Assembly: GCA_945889005.1 (NCBI GenBank)
Contig: CAMDBI010000005.1
Coordinates: 1 to 64,000 of the forward strand
Direction: 5' to 3'
DNA: 64,000 nt
From: Bacteroides fragilis
GTDB lineage: Bacteria > Bacteroidota > Bacteroidia > Bacteroidales > DTGW01
Every line of letters begins with the position of its first letter. The first letter of the stretch is position 1. This document shows positions 1 through 7,847 of this stretch, piece after piece. Both the position numbers and the translations under genes were made by a program. The notes beneath the pieces are model-generated. The model had not been told where the DNA came from. It worked only from the letters and a program-made list of their open reading frames with translations, and did not search any database.

Positions 1-113
1 CTATGGGCATTGATTGGTTTGAAGAGCAAGGTTTGTATAACCTGACATTAAATTACGAACGGTTAAACAATTTAAGGAAACCGCCGTGTGCGAAAGCATG
101 CACGGTGGTGTGA
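1..113 (+). CDS. C-terminal tail of a group II intron reverse transcriptase/maturase (partial)
   Basis: An open frame enters from the left edge, is in phase with codons from position 3, and ends at TGA 111-113. The visible residues include DWFEEQGLY and end KACTVV. The stop lies inside the intron's domain V hairpin, so the last codons double as ribozyme sequence. Only about 36 residues are visible and no catalytic motif is in view. The assignment rests mainly on the RNA structure directly overlapping and following it. A tail of some other mobile-element protein is the alternative. Confidence 0.55.
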   Translation, partial: MGIDWFEEQGLYNLTLNYERLNNLRKPPCAKACTVV

Positions 114-147
114 GAGGGCGGGGGAGTAATCTCCCTACCTACTCGAT
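79..147 (+). mobile_element. 3' end of a bacterial group II intron (domains V and VI)
   Basis: Positions 80-109 form a long hairpin with a GAAA tetraloop at 92-95 (arms ACCGCCGTGTGC and GCATGCACGGTGGT), which is the form of domain V. It is followed by GTGAGAGG and a second stem around GGGGGAG/CTCCC with an unpaired A near the end, as in domain VI. The motif CCTACTCGAT is the usual end of many bacterial group II introns, which places the 3' splice site near 147. Domains I-IV lie outside the window. This is recognised from the pattern, not from an alignment. Confidence 0.85.
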
Positions 148-155
148 TAGATTGC

Positions 156-200
156 AAAAAACCCGCTTAAAACATGTGTTTTAAGCGGGTTTTTTATTTT
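156..200. terminator. Strong bidirectional intrinsic terminator
   Basis: Positions 161-174 and 177-190 are perfectly complementary (14 bp, starting ACCCGCTTAAAAC). The stem is preceded by an A-run and followed by a T-run, so it can stop transcription from either side. It starts 14 bases after the intron's 3' end and lies between the intron and the oppositely oriented tRNA-Ser. Confidence 0.85.
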
Positions 201-248
201 CTCTATCGCTGAACAACGGTTGGTGAGCGAAGTCGAAACAAATCGAAG

Positions 249-336
249 TGGCGGAGAAAGAGGGATTCGAACCCCCGGAACCTTACAGTTCAACAGTTTT
301 CAAGACTGCCGCAATCGACCACTCTGCCATTTCTCC
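249..336 (-). tRNA. tRNA-Ser (anticodon UGA)
   Basis: Read on the minus strand, the acceptor arms GGAGAAA (336-330) and TTTCTCC (259-253) pair, followed by discriminator G and an encoded CCA (251-249). The anticodon stem GCAGT/ACTGT encloses the loop CTTGAAA, which gives anticodon TGA at 302-300. The T arm contains GGTTCGAATCC. The long variable arm typical of serine tRNAs is present. It decodes UCA and other UCN codons. Confidence 0.95.
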
Positions 337-742
337 GCCGCAAAAGTAAAAACTTTCTATTACTAAAAAAAAAAATCTTTATATTTTTCAAAAATATTTG
401 ATTACATAGCTGATAGGTAGCTATTTAAAAACATATTATTTGTCTATTCGGCCGATTTGTATACTGCTTTATTAAAAATTATGGTCAATAAGCTTTAATA
501 TAAATGTTTCTTATTATTTTAAAAATTACTATACCTATAAAAAGAGGTGAGTAGGAACCTTGGGTTTAGATATTAACCATGATTACTGCAAATTGTTAAT
601 AAAAAAACGTAAAGAGCTTACACTGTGCGATATTAATTATAATTAATTTATATTCATAGTTATATATAATACTAATTAAAGTATAACATTAGATAAAGCT
701 TGTATATATTAATTTATATGAAAGCATTTTTTTGGTTAAAAA
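337..742. other. AT-rich intergenic region without a recognised gene
   Basis: About 400 bases between tRNA-Ser and the HU promoter. Composition is strongly AT-rich with stop codons in all frames. I see no convincing open frame, structured RNA or repeat here. Confidence 0.6.
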
Positions 743-773
743 TTTGCAATTCAGAACAAAAAAACTAAATTTG
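743..773 (+). promoter_or_regulatory. Bacteroidota-type promoter of the HU gene
   Basis: TTTG at 743-746 and TAAATTTG at 766-773 are separated by 19 bases. This matches the known Bacteroides -33 TTTG and -7 TAnnTTTG consensus. Transcription would start near 780, giving a leader of about 40 bases before the ATG at 821. Confidence 0.75.
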
Positions 774-820
774 TGTAGGTTTTTATAAATAAATAGTATT
801 TACCCTAAAAACGTATTGTC

Positions 821-1096
821 ATGAATAAAGCACAACTAATCGATGCTATTGCTGCAGAAGCAAAATTAACTAAAGCTGATTCTAAAAAAGCTTTAGACGC
901 TTTCATTAAAGCTACTACTGTTTCTTTGAAAAAAGGTGACCGTGTTGCTTTAGTAGGTTTTGGATCTTTCTCAGTTACTAAGAGAAGCGCTCGTACTGGT
1001 CGTAACCCTCAAACTGGTAAAGAAATTAAAATTGCTGCTAAAAAAGTATGCAAGTTTAAAGCTGGTAGCGAACTTGCAGCTGCAGTTCAGAAATAA
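821..1096 (+). CDS. hup: DNA-binding protein HU family
   Basis: A 91-residue histone-like protein that bends and compacts DNA as a dimer. The sequence begins [18 protein letters not shown], a typical HU helix-turn-helix start. The DNA-binding arm contains [12 protein letters not shown] near residues 64-75, and the length fits the 90-residue family norm. It has its own strong promoter upstream and an intrinsic terminator right after, so it is probably monocistronic and highly expressed. Whether it is an HU homodimer or pairs with a second HU elsewhere cannot be seen here. Confidence 0.96.
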   Translation: MNKAQLIDAIAAEAKLTKADSKKALDAFIKATTVSLKKGDRVALVGFGSFSVTKRSARTGRNPQTGKEIKIAAKKVCKFKAGSELAAAVQK

Positions 1097-1115
1097 TCAA
1101 AACTTGATTTTCTAG

Positions 1116-1146
1116 AAAAAGGGATACTTGTTATCCCTTTTTTTAT
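1116..1146 (+). terminator. Terminator of the HU gene
   Basis: The stem AAAGGGATA/TATCCCTTT (1118-1126 with 1132-1140) is followed by a T-run from 1138, 20 bases after the HU stop codon. Confidence 0.85.
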
Positions 1147-1222
1147 TTTACTTTGGTGTAAAATATCGATTACGACTCAAAAAGTAATAAACTAATAAAT
1201 TACTTGTTTGCCTTTAGAAAAT

Positions 1223-1262
1223 AAAAAAGCAGTATAGAATAAGTTTTATACTGCTTTTTTTA
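1223..1262. terminator. Bidirectional terminator between convergent genes
   Basis: Perfect 14-bp inverted repeat AAAAAAGCAGTATA/TATACTGCTTTTTT (1223-1236 with 1247-1260). It lies between HU (plus strand) and the acidic protein gene (minus strand). Given the A- and T-runs it should act in both directions, mainly for the minus-strand gene. Confidence 0.8.
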
Positions 1263-1326
1263 TGAGTTTATACAATTACTATATATTGATCGAAGCACTC
1301 AACTTCTTTCAAATTATATACAAAGC

Positions 1327-1704
1327 TTATTCATCATCGTCGCCGTCGTCTGCTGGAATATTGCTTACCTCATCGTCTTTGTCGTCGTCGTCGGCTGCAT
1401 CGGCAAATTCATCGGCTCCAGCAATGGTGTCGTCGTCGCTTCCGAAACCTTGTTCCTCGAATTCTTCGGGATTGGTGTCGATTTTTACGGGTACTTTTAT
1501 TAAATAACTAACATCTGGAGTATCTAAAGTGACTCCGTAAAAAAAATTGTCGCCATGTGTGGTTACTTTAAACACATGGTTTGTATAACCATCAGGATAC
1601 TTTTTTATCAGCACGTCAAGCAATTCGGGTGCCAAATTTTGTATACTTACTATTTTATTTACCTTTCCCATATTTTGATTTAGAATTACGCTGCAATTAT
1701 ACAT
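1327..1704 (-). CDS. Conserved hypothetical small acidic-tailed protein
   Basis: A 125-residue protein with no family I can name. Residues about 12-80 look like a compact mixed fold (MGKVNKIVSIQNLAPELLDV, then a segment with HVFKVTTHGDNFFYGV). The last third, from about residue 88, is a low-complexity Asp/Glu/Ala tail ending DDGDDDE. There is no signal peptide, so it is probably cytoplasmic. Met12 is an equally plausible start and would give 114 residues. The tail is GC-rich in repeated GAC/GAT codons, which produces a spurious serine-rich frame on the opposite strand. Acidic tails of this type often keep small basic partners soluble, but no partner can be inferred here. Confidence 0.75.
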   Translation of the reverse strand: MYNCSVILNQNMGKVNKIVSIQNLAPELLDVLIKKYPDGYTNHVFKVTTHGDNFFYGVTLDTPDVSYLIKVPVKIDTNPEEFEEQGFGSDDDTIAGADEFADAADDDDKDDEVSNIPADDGDDDE

Positions 1705-1893
1705 TTAAATTTAAAATCATGAAAAAATTTTTTAATAAAATCAATAATTTGTTTTGAAATTTATTTATGTCTTTCTATTTCAGCAAGAAAGTTTATTCAT
1801 TAAATATTTTTTTCATTTAATCTAAGTTAATAAAAACTAAATTGAAAAAACAAACAAAATTTTAAAAAATATTTTAAATCACAGATATTTCAG

Positions 1894-1901
1894 TACCTTT
1901 G
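1894..1901 (+). promoter_or_regulatory. Putative -7 element of the B12 locus promoter
   Basis: TACCTTTG matches the Bacteroidota -7 consensus TAnnTTTG. It lies just before the riboswitch, so transcription would start at or near the first riboswitch stem. The -33 position 19 bases upstream is only T-rich and has no clear TTTG. Confidence 0.55.
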
Positions 1902-1905
1902 GAGC

Positions 1906-2084
1906 ATCAATGGTGATTCTGTTTTTGTTTAGAATAGAGTAAAAGGGAACCCGGTGCAATACCGGGGCTGTACCCGCAGCTGTAAGCTCATTAATGGCAT
2001 TGAACGACACTTCCGCCACTGTCCCGGTACTTCGCGATGGGAAGGCAGTTCAATTGCAGAGTTAGCCAGAAAACCTGCCATGAT
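1906..2084 (+). promoter_or_regulatory. Cobalamin (AdoCbl-type) riboswitch
   Basis: The segment holds the conserved cobalamin riboswitch core: GGGAACCCGGTGCAATACC then GGGGCTGTACCCGCAGCTGTAA (1949-1987), the GCCACTG segment with its partner GGGAAGGC (around 2014-2046), and the B12 box AGCCAGAAAACCTGCC (2064-2079). The closing stem P1 is ATCAaTGG with CCATGAT (1906-1913 with 2078-2084). It lies about 50 bases ahead of the btuF-like gene, so B12 would lower expression of the downstream uptake and assembly genes. A weak hairpin ACACTT/AAGTGT follows at about 2097-2116 with no T-run, which fits translational rather than transcriptional control. Confidence 0.96.
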
Positions 2085-2132
2085 TTAGTATTTACCACAC
2101 TTCGGGGAAAAAGTGTTTAAATAAAAGTATTC

Positions 2133-2936
2133 ATGAAAAATCTTCTTTCTTTTCTTTACTTAATGCTATTTTTGCAAGCTGTACATAGTGAAAGCTATAC
2201 CCGTATAGTTTCTTTAGCGCCTTCACTAACCAAACACATTGTACTGCTTAGTTCCGAAAAAAATATAGTGGGGTGCACCAATTATTGCCCCATAAAAAGC
2301 AATACTACTGTTGTTGCCAATGCTCTGAATGTAAATTTTGAACAAATATTAAAGTTAAAGCCCGATATTATTATTACTACCGATTTGACTAGTCCTGAAA
2401 TCATTGCAGGGCTTAAAAAATTAAAACTCAATATTCGTATATTTCCTTTACCCAGCAATTTCGAATTGTTGTGTAAAGAATTCATTGAGGTTGGAACGCT
2501 TGTGGGTCATAAAAAAGAGGCTGAAAGTATTGTAAATAAATCGAAGCAAGATCTTGTAGTGTTCCAACAATCTATAAAGACCGATAAAAAACCTGTTGTC
2601 TTTATCGAAATTGGTGCAAAACCTCTATTTGGTGCCATCGACAATACTTTTATGGCCGATTATATTAGATATGCCGGTGGGTTAAACGCCTTAGCCTCTA
2701 TTAAAAATGGGGCAATTACCCGCGAAAGTGTATTGAAAACCAATCCTGATGCAATTTTTATTGTTACAATGGGTGTTTTGGGCGACGAAGAAAAGAACGT
2801 ATGGTTGGCATACAAAAACATGAAGGCTTCCAAAAACAATTCGATCTTTCTGATCGATCCCGATATGTCGTGTAGTCCTACTCCTCCCGATTTTGTCGAG
2901 ATAACAGGGCAAATGATTAAATGCATTTATAAATAG
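2133..2936 (+). CDS. btuF: Cobalamin ABC transporter, periplasmic binding protein
   Basis: A 267-residue exported protein with a signal peptide at residues 1 to about 19 and no lipobox cysteine. The mature part begins with the class III binding-protein pattern YTRIVSLAPSLT and keeps the two-lobe organisation with a helix linker (PVVFIEIGAKPLFGA near residues 155-170). It would bind corrinoids in the periplasm and deliver them to the permease encoded 10 bases downstream. Family membership (BtuF/FhuD-like) is visible in the sequence. The corrinoid substrate is inferred from the riboswitch and the cob genes; iron-siderophore or heme binding would be the alternative without that context. Confidence 0.85.
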   Translation: MKNLLSFLYLMLFLQAVHSESYTRIVSLAPSLTKHIVLLSSEKNIVGCTNYCPIKSNTTVVANALNVNFEQILKLKPDIIITTDLTSPEIIAGLKKLKLNIRIFPLPSNFELLCKEFIEVGTLVGHKKEAESIVNKSKQDLVVFQQSIKTDKKPVVFIEIGAKPLFGAIDNTFMADYIRYAGGLNALASIKNGAITRESVLKTNPDAIFIVTMGVLGDEEKNVWLAYKNMKASKNNSIFLIDPDMSCSPTPPDFVEITGQMIKCIYK

Positions 2937-2946
2937 CCCTATTGAT

Positions 2947-3954
2947 ATGAATTTTATTCAAAAGTGGTATATATCTGTCCCATTATTGCTAGTTCTATTG
3001 CTAATATCGTCGGCTATCTCATTGTCTACTGGCGATCTGAGCGTTTCAGTATTCGATATCCCCTCTATTATTCGATCAAAAACTGAAGGGATCGAATATA
3101 CTGTTTTATTTGATATTCGATTGCCTCGTATTATTTTGGCTATTGGCACAGGTGGTGCATTGAGTGTAGCTGGTGCTATATTACAAGGTATTTATCGCAA
3201 TCCTCTTGTCGAGCCATATACTTTAGGTATTTCGGGGGGCGCTGCAATGGGAGTGGCCATAGCCATTGTTTTTGGGCTGAATGTGGTATTTGGAAATTCC
3301 ATTCTGCCAATTGCCGGATTTGCAGGAGCGCTGTTAATTATTGTTCTTTTATACTTGCTTAGTCTCAGTCAAGGGCGTATAAAAATACAGAGCATGCTTT
3401 TGACCGGGGTTATGATTAGTTTTATTACTTCTTCTTGTATACTGTTGCTCATGTCAATTACAAGCAAGGAAAACCTGCATGGAATCATATTTTGGATTAT
3501 GGGTTCGCTCGACGAACCCGATACGACAATGGTTTTTGTAGTTCTGTATACATCAATAGCAGGCTTGTTCGTTTCTTTTCTATTTGCTCAGCCTTTAAAT
3601 GCACTTAGGCTTGGCGAAGAAAAAGCCCGACATCTGGGAGTTAATACCGATGTGGTTATTAGGGTACTGTTCGTTATTTCGTCTGTTCTTACAGGTGTTT
3701 CGGTAGCTGTTGCAGGTGTCATTAGTTTTGTTGGACTGGTCATTCCTCATTTAATGCGAATTCTCTTCGGTACAGACTATCGTAAGTTGTTGATTAATAG
3801 TTTTCTGGGGGGTGCCGTGTTTTTGGTTTTGTCCGATTCAATTGCTCGTACAATTATTGCGCCCAACGAGTTGCCAATAGGTGTTATTACGGGCATTATC
3901 GGAGGGGTAACATTTGTTGTTCTATTAGCACGTATTGGAAGCAAAAAAATATAA
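2947..3954 (+). CDS. btuC: Cobalamin ABC transporter, permease (FecCD family)
   Basis: A 335-residue integral membrane protein with about ten hydrophobic segments. It carries FecCD family landmarks: DIRLPRIILAIGTGGALSVAG near residues 56-76, YRNPLVEPYTLGISGGA near 88-104, and FVGLVIPHLMRILFGTDYR near 260-278, the region that contacts the ATPase. It would form the inner-membrane channel for B12 with the neighbouring binding protein and ATPase. The downstream ATPase gene starts 4 bases after its stop, so the two are translated together. Confidence 0.9.
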   Translation: MNFIQKWYISVPLLLVLLLISSAISLSTGDLSVSVFDIPSIIRSKTEGIEYTVLFDIRLPRIILAIGTGGALSVAGAILQGIYRNPLVEPYTLGISGGAAMGVAIAIVFGLNVVFGNSILPIAGFAGALLIIVLLYLLSLSQGRIKIQSMLLTGVMISFITSSCILLLMSITSKENLHGIIFWIMGSLDEPDTTMVFVVLYTSIAGLFVSFLFAQPLNALRLGEEKARHLGVNTDVVIRVLFVISSVLTGVSVAVAGVISFVGLVIPHLMRILFGTDYRKLLINSFLGGAVFLVLSDSIARTIIAPNELPIGVITGIIGGVTFVVLLARIGSKKI

Positions 3955-3958
3955 AAGG

Positions 3959-4762
3959 ATGTCTGCATTACTTCAAATAATCGATTTTTCATGTGGATAT
4001 AAATCGGGCTTTTGTCTCGAAAATATAAACTTATCGATAGAGAAAGCTAGTTTTACAGGTATTATTGGTCCCAATGGTTCTGGTAAAACCACTTTATTTA
4101 AAGGCATTTCGGGTATTCTTCCCAAACACAAAGGACAATTGTTGCTCAATAATAAAGATATGGGGCACATGGGCTATAAAGAAAAAGCCCGACATATAGC
4201 TGTTGTAAGCCAGTTTATTGATCCAGTGGCTATTTCGGTCGAAGAATATGTTCTCATGGGTCGATTGCCGTACCAAGCCAATTTTAGTTTTTTCGAATCG
4301 AAGGAAGATATTGACATTGCGCATCATTACATGCAACTTACCGATATTTGGCACATGAAAGATATGATGCTCGACTCTTTAAGTGGAGGCGAGCAACAAA
4401 TGGTTGCTATTGCTCGTGCGCTTACCCAACAGCCCGAATTGCTCTTGCTCGACGAACCAACTGCTCATCTTGACATTACGCACCAATTAAATGTTATGAA
4501 TCTTATTCAGAAATTAAACAACCAGTTGCAATTATCGGTTCTTATGATTATTCACGATTTGAACATGGCAGGGGAGTATTGCAATAATTTAATTTTAATG
4601 AATAATGGGAAAATTCATTGTGAAGGTACGCCCGATGAGGTATTGAACTACTCCAATATAGAAGAGGTTTACAAAACAGTTGTAATTTCGCTAAAAAATC
4701 CACTTTCGGGTCGACCGGTTGTTTTTCCTGTTTCGCAAGATGTGTTGAATAAAAGAATATAA
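3959..4762 (+). CDS. btuD: Cobalamin ABC transporter, ATPase
   Basis: A 267-residue ABC ATPase. The Walker A motif GPNGSGKTT is at residues 37-45, the Q-loop Gln near 85, the signature LSGGEQQ at 141-147, Walker B LLLLDEP at 161-167, and the H-loop His follows in MIIHDLN. It powers the BtuC channel. The frame is open from an ATG at 3935 inside btuC, but the start at 3959 (MSALLQIIDF) is preferred because family members begin at this point and it avoids overlap. No terminator separates it from the cob genes that follow. Confidence 0.93.
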   Translation: MSALLQIIDFSCGYKSGFCLENINLSIEKASFTGIIGPNGSGKTTLFKGISGILPKHKGQLLLNNKDMGHMGYKEKARHIAVVSQFIDPVAISVEEYVLMGRLPYQANFSFFESKEDIDIAHHYMQLTDIWHMKDMMLDSLSGGEQQMVAIARALTQQPELLLLDEPTAHLDITHQLNVMNLIQKLNNQLQLSVLMIIHDLNMAGEYCNNLILMNNGKIHCEGTPDEVLNYSNIEEVYKTVVISLKNPLSGRPVVFPVSQDVLNKRI

Positions 4763-4763
4763 T

Positions 4764-4797
4764 AATTTGCAAATATGCAAATGTGCAAATGAAAATA
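4764..4797. repeat. Short tandem repeat of GCAAATRTGCAAAT type
   Basis: TTTGCAAATATGCAAATGTG continues as a near-8-bp repeat right after the btuD stop. A fragment (AATGTGCAAAT) recurs at about 6425-6435 after cobT. Non-coding. Confidence 0.6.
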
Positions 4798-4850
4798 GAT
4801 GCTATTTATTTTTTTTGTTGTAAAATGGTGAGATGTTATATTAAATTCTA

Positions 4851-5357
4851 ATGGAAATAATCTTTATAACAGGTGGTGCTAGGTCGGGGAAAAGCAAATT
4901 TGCCCAACAATTGGCATTGGAAAAGACCACAAACCCAATATACATAGCCACTGCTCGTCGATGGGACAGCGATTTCGAAAATCGAATAGCCCGTCACCAA
5001 TCGGATAGAGGAAATAATTGGCAAACTATTGAAAAAGAAAAAAATATTAGTGATATTTGTTTAGAGGGAAAAGTTGCAGTTTTGGATTGTATAACCCTTT
5101 GGTTGACCAATATCTTTGCCGATTGTAATTTTGATTTTCAGAAAACTTTGGACGAGGCTATAGCTGAATGGAAAAAATTTTCCGAAAATGAAGGTTTTGT
5201 ATTGGTTGTAAGCAACGAATTGGGTATGGGTGTTCATCCCGAAAACGAAGCTGCCAGAAAGTTTGCCGATATTCAGGGCTGGGTAAACCAACTTATTGCA
5301 AAGAATGCAAATGAAGTATATTTAATGGTATCGGGTATTCCGTTGAAAGTAAAATAA
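4851..5357 (+). CDS. cobU: Adenosylcobinamide kinase / cobinamide-phosphate guanylyltransferase
   Basis: A 168-residue bifunctional enzyme that phosphorylates adenosylcobinamide and then attaches GMP, activating it for nucleotide-loop assembly. The P-loop GGARSGKS is at residues 8-15, followed by the conserved YIATARRWDSDFENRIARHQ region, which contains the His that carries the guanylyl group. VLDCITLWLTN supplies the Walker B-like segment. Length is slightly short of the 180 residues seen in enteric CobU. It sits in the B12 locus before cobT. Confidence 0.95.
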   Translation: MEIIFITGGARSGKSKFAQQLALEKTTNPIYIATARRWDSDFENRIARHQSDRGNNWQTIEKEKNISDICLEGKVAVLDCITLWLTNIFADCNFDFQKTLDEAIAEWKKFSENEGFVLVVSNELGMGVHPENEAARKFADIQGWVNQLIAKNANEVYLMVSGIPLKVK

Positions 5358-5401
5358 TTGATGTTGATAATTCTAACGTTTGTTTTTAAATATCTTATAC
5401 G

Positions 5402-6403
5402 ATGAGCCTACAAGAAGACATACAGAGAAAAATAGATTTAAAAACCAAGCCCCTTGGATCGTTGGGTAAGTTGGAAAAATTGGCAATGAAAATTGCTGAA
5501 ATTCAACAAACACTTTCTCCATCGCTCAAAAATCCGCTTATGTTGGTATTTGCAGCCGATCATGGTCTTACCGACGAAGGAATCAGTCCATTTCCTAAAG
5601 AAGTTACCTACCAAATGGTTATGAACTTTATTAGAGGAGGAGCTGCAATTAGTGTTTTCTGTAAGCATAATGCTATAGCATTGAAGGTGATAGATGCTGG
5701 AGTCGATTTCGATTTTCCGGGCACGAACTCAATTACCAATGCTAAAATTGGTAAGGGAACAAAAAATATTCTTCAAGAACCAGCCATGACAGTTGAAACC
5801 TGTTTAAAAGCCATGAGAAAAGGCCGGGAAATAATGAAATCGGAATTCGATAAAGGTTCCAATATTGTTGGATTTGGAGAAATGGGTATTGGAAATACCT
5901 CATCGGCAGCTCTTCTTATGAGTCGATTTACTGGAATTCCCATTGAACAATGCGTTGGAAGGGGAACAGGCTTAGACGACCAGGGTCTTTTGAAGAAAAA
6001 AGAGATTCTTAAAAAATGTATCGATAAATATTCCTATAAAGATCCAGTTGAGATCTTAGCTACTTTTGGAGGATTCGAAATAGCTATGATGTGTGGCGCT
6101 ATGCTCGAAGCTCAGAAGCTGGGCATGGTTTTGCTTATCGATGGATTTATAGCTACTTCTGCATTGCTTGCCGCCCAAAAGATCGATAATGCAGTGTTGG
6201 ACAATTGTATTTTTTGTCACGAATCGGATGAACAGGGTCATAAGTTGATGCTCGAATATCTTAAAGCTGAACCATTGCTTAATTTGGGAATGCGTTTGGG
6301 CGAAGGTACTGGAGCAGCATTGGCGTATCCAATCGTAAAAGCGGCTGTTGCTTTTCTCAACGAAATGGCAAGTTTCGAAGAAGCTCATGTGAGTAATAAA
6401 TAA
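5402..6403 (+). CDS. cobT: Nicotinate-nucleotide--dimethylbenzimidazole phosphoribosyltransferase
   Basis: A 333-residue enzyme that makes alpha-ribazole phosphate from nicotinate mononucleotide and a lower-ligand base. Family landmarks are visible: KTKPLGSLGKLE near residues 14-25, VFAADHGLTDEGISPFP near 48-64, GEMGIGNTSSAA near 159-170, and RLGEGTGAALA near 298-308 with the catalytic Glu at about 301. It provides the nucleotide that CobS joins to GDP-cobinamide. Its stop codon is the first base triplet of a short intergenic repeat. Confidence 0.95.
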   Translation: MSLQEDIQRKIDLKTKPLGSLGKLEKLAMKIAEIQQTLSPSLKNPLMLVFAADHGLTDEGISPFPKEVTYQMVMNFIRGGAAISVFCKHNAIALKVIDAGVDFDFPGTNSITNAKIGKGTKNILQEPAMTVETCLKAMRKGREIMKSEFDKGSNIVGFGEMGIGNTSSAALLMSRFTGIPIEQCVGRGTGLDDQGLLKKKEILKKCIDKYSYKDPVEILATFGGFEIAMMCGAMLEAQKLGMVLLIDGFIATSALLAAQKIDNAVLDNCIFCHESDEQGHKLMLEYLKAEPLLNLGMRLGEGTGAALAYPIVKAAVAFLNEMASFEEAHVSNK

Positions 6404-6431
6404 TTACTAATGACTAATTACTAATGACAAA
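6401..6431. repeat. Tandem TAATTACTAATGAC repeat after cobT
   Basis: Two copies of a 14-base unit, TAATTACTAATGAC, begin exactly at the cobT stop codon. Related copies occur at 27420-27451 and, inverted, at 44861-44890, each time at a gene's 3' end. Confidence 0.75.
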
Positions 6432-6539
6432 TGTGCAAATAAATCGTTAAAAAGGTTTTGTAGAAGTTATAGAAATTTGCACACTTCGGCTGCATCACTA
6501 CATAGCATTTTCATATTAGTCATTTTCAAATTAATTTCT

Positions 6540-7289
6540 ATGAATACTTTACTTTTTGCAATAAGTTATTTTACCCGAATTCCGGTTCCTAAATGGGTTT
6601 ATGCTACAGAAACACCTGTCGACAAAGCAATACGATATTTGCCACTTATTGGAATACTTGTTGGTAGCTTTGGGGCGCTTATATTGTATTTTTGCCAAAT
6701 GCTAATGAGCTATGAAATGGCAATTCTCTTAAGTATGGTTGCTACAATAATCATTACTGGGGCTTTTCACGAAGATGGATGGGCCGATACCTGCGATGGT
6801 TTTGGCGGAGGAGGGAATAAAAATCAGGTTCTGACAATAATGAAAGATAGCCGGATAGGTACTTATGGTACTATTGGGCTTATAATGGTATTACTTGTAA
6901 AATTTCAATTGCTCATAGCAGTTACCCCCGGTAAAATATATTTTTCGCTCATCGCGGCTCATGCACTTAGTCGTATGTTGCCGGTACTTATGGCTTATAC
7001 ATCGCAATATGCTGGTGTTGAGGATCAATCAAAATCTAAATTTCTGGCGCATAAAATCAATTGGATCGATGTTGCTATAGCAGCTGTCTTTGCATTGTTG
7101 CCCTTTTATTTTCTTTCGTGGTCTAAGTTCTTTCTATCTATTCTCCTTTTGGCACTTGTGTTTTTGGGAATGAGATGGTTTAGCCATCGACGAATTGGTG
7201 GATTCACAGGCGATGTACTTGGTGCTATGCAACAAGTAGCTGAAATTGTTATATATATATCGGTTGTATATATTCAGGACAATTACTAA
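6540..7289 (+). CDS. cobS: Adenosylcobinamide-GDP ribazoletransferase (cobalamin synthase)
   Basis: A 249-residue inner-membrane enzyme that joins alpha-ribazole (phosphate) to adenosylcobinamide-GDP, the final assembly step. The family motif HEDGWADTCDGFGGG lies at residues 77-91, followed by MKDSRIGTYG, and there are five or six hydrophobic helices. The frame is open from 6477, but the start at 6540 (MNTLLFAISYFTRIPVP) matches the usual CobS N terminus. Its stop overlaps the cobC start by one base (TAATG), so the two are translationally coupled. Confidence 0.94.
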   Translation: MNTLLFAISYFTRIPVPKWVYATETPVDKAIRYLPLIGILVGSFGALILYFCQMLMSYEMAILLSMVATIIITGAFHEDGWADTCDGFGGGGNKNQVLTIMKDSRIGTYGTIGLIMVLLVKFQLLIAVTPGKIYFSLIAAHALSRMLPVLMAYTSQYAGVEDQSKSKFLAHKINWIDVAIAAVFALLPFYFLSWSKFFLSILLLALVFLGMRWFSHRRIGGFTGDVLGAMQQVAEIVIYISVVYIQDNY

Positions 7290-7825
7290 TGAATCTTTGG
7301 GCTATTCGTCATACTAAAACCGAAGTTCAAGAAGGCATTTGTTATGGTCAGTCAGATGTAGGTCTCGCCGAAACATCTATCTACGATTTAGAAAAGGCTG
7401 TAGCCTCTTTCAATAATCAGAAATTTGATATCATTTATTCGAGTCCCCTTATCCGGTGTGCTATATTGGCTCAACATATTGCTCAAGGACAAGAAATAAT
7501 CTACGATTCAAGGTTGAAAGAATTGAATTTTGGTCAATGGGAATTGATTGCATGGAATGATATCTTCAATACCCCGTATGGCAAACATTGGATGGATAAC
7601 TATATCGAAACACCTTGTCCGGATGGTGAATCTTATATGCAGCTTTTCTTTCGAATTCAGGATTTTTATAACGAAATTTTATTGAAACACACACAAGATA
7701 ATGTTTTACTTGTTACTCATTCGGGCTGTATCATTGCTTTTCATTCTTTACTCCTGAAAATTACTCCCGAAGTTGCTTTTAAATTTCATCGCCCCGATTT
7801 TGGACAAATTATTAAACTCCTTTAA
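7289..7825 (+). CDS. cobC: Alpha-ribazole phosphatase (histidine phosphatase family)
   Basis: A 178-residue phosphoglycerate-mutase-like phosphatase. The phosphoacceptor histidine is in the N-terminal motif IRHTK (His8), the second catalytic His is in VTHSG near residue 148, and the conserved Arg/Glu positions are in SSPLIRC and LKELNFGQWE. It is predicted to remove the 5' phosphate from alpha-ribazole phosphate or cobalamin phosphate. It is coupled to cobS by a one-base overlap and closes the riboswitch-controlled gene set. General sugar-phosphate phosphatase activity is less likely given the context. Confidence 0.88.
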   Translation: MNLWAIRHTKTEVQEGICYGQSDVGLAETSIYDLEKAVASFNNQKFDIIYSSPLIRCAILAQHIAQGQEIIYDSRLKELNFGQWELIAWNDIFNTPYGKHWMDNYIETPCPDGESYMQLFFRIQDFYNEILLKHTQDNVLLVTHSGCIIAFHSLLLKITPEVAFKFHRPDFGQIIKLL

Positions 7826-7847
7826 CCATCAATCATCAACTATCAAC

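Noticed and set aside
249-336. tRNA-Ser as an integration site for a genomic island
   Set aside because: No integrase, no repeated tRNA 3' end and no foreign gene block are visible next to it; only the group II intron end is close by.
1262-1507. Serine-rich 81-codon plus-strand frame
   Set aside because: It is the antisense of the Asp/Glu-rich tail of the minus-strand gene; the serine runs come from reading GAC/GAT repeats backwards, and it overlaps a terminator.
3935-3958. Upstream start for btuD
   Set aside because: It would overlap btuC and add residues absent from family N termini; the ATG at 3959 is better.
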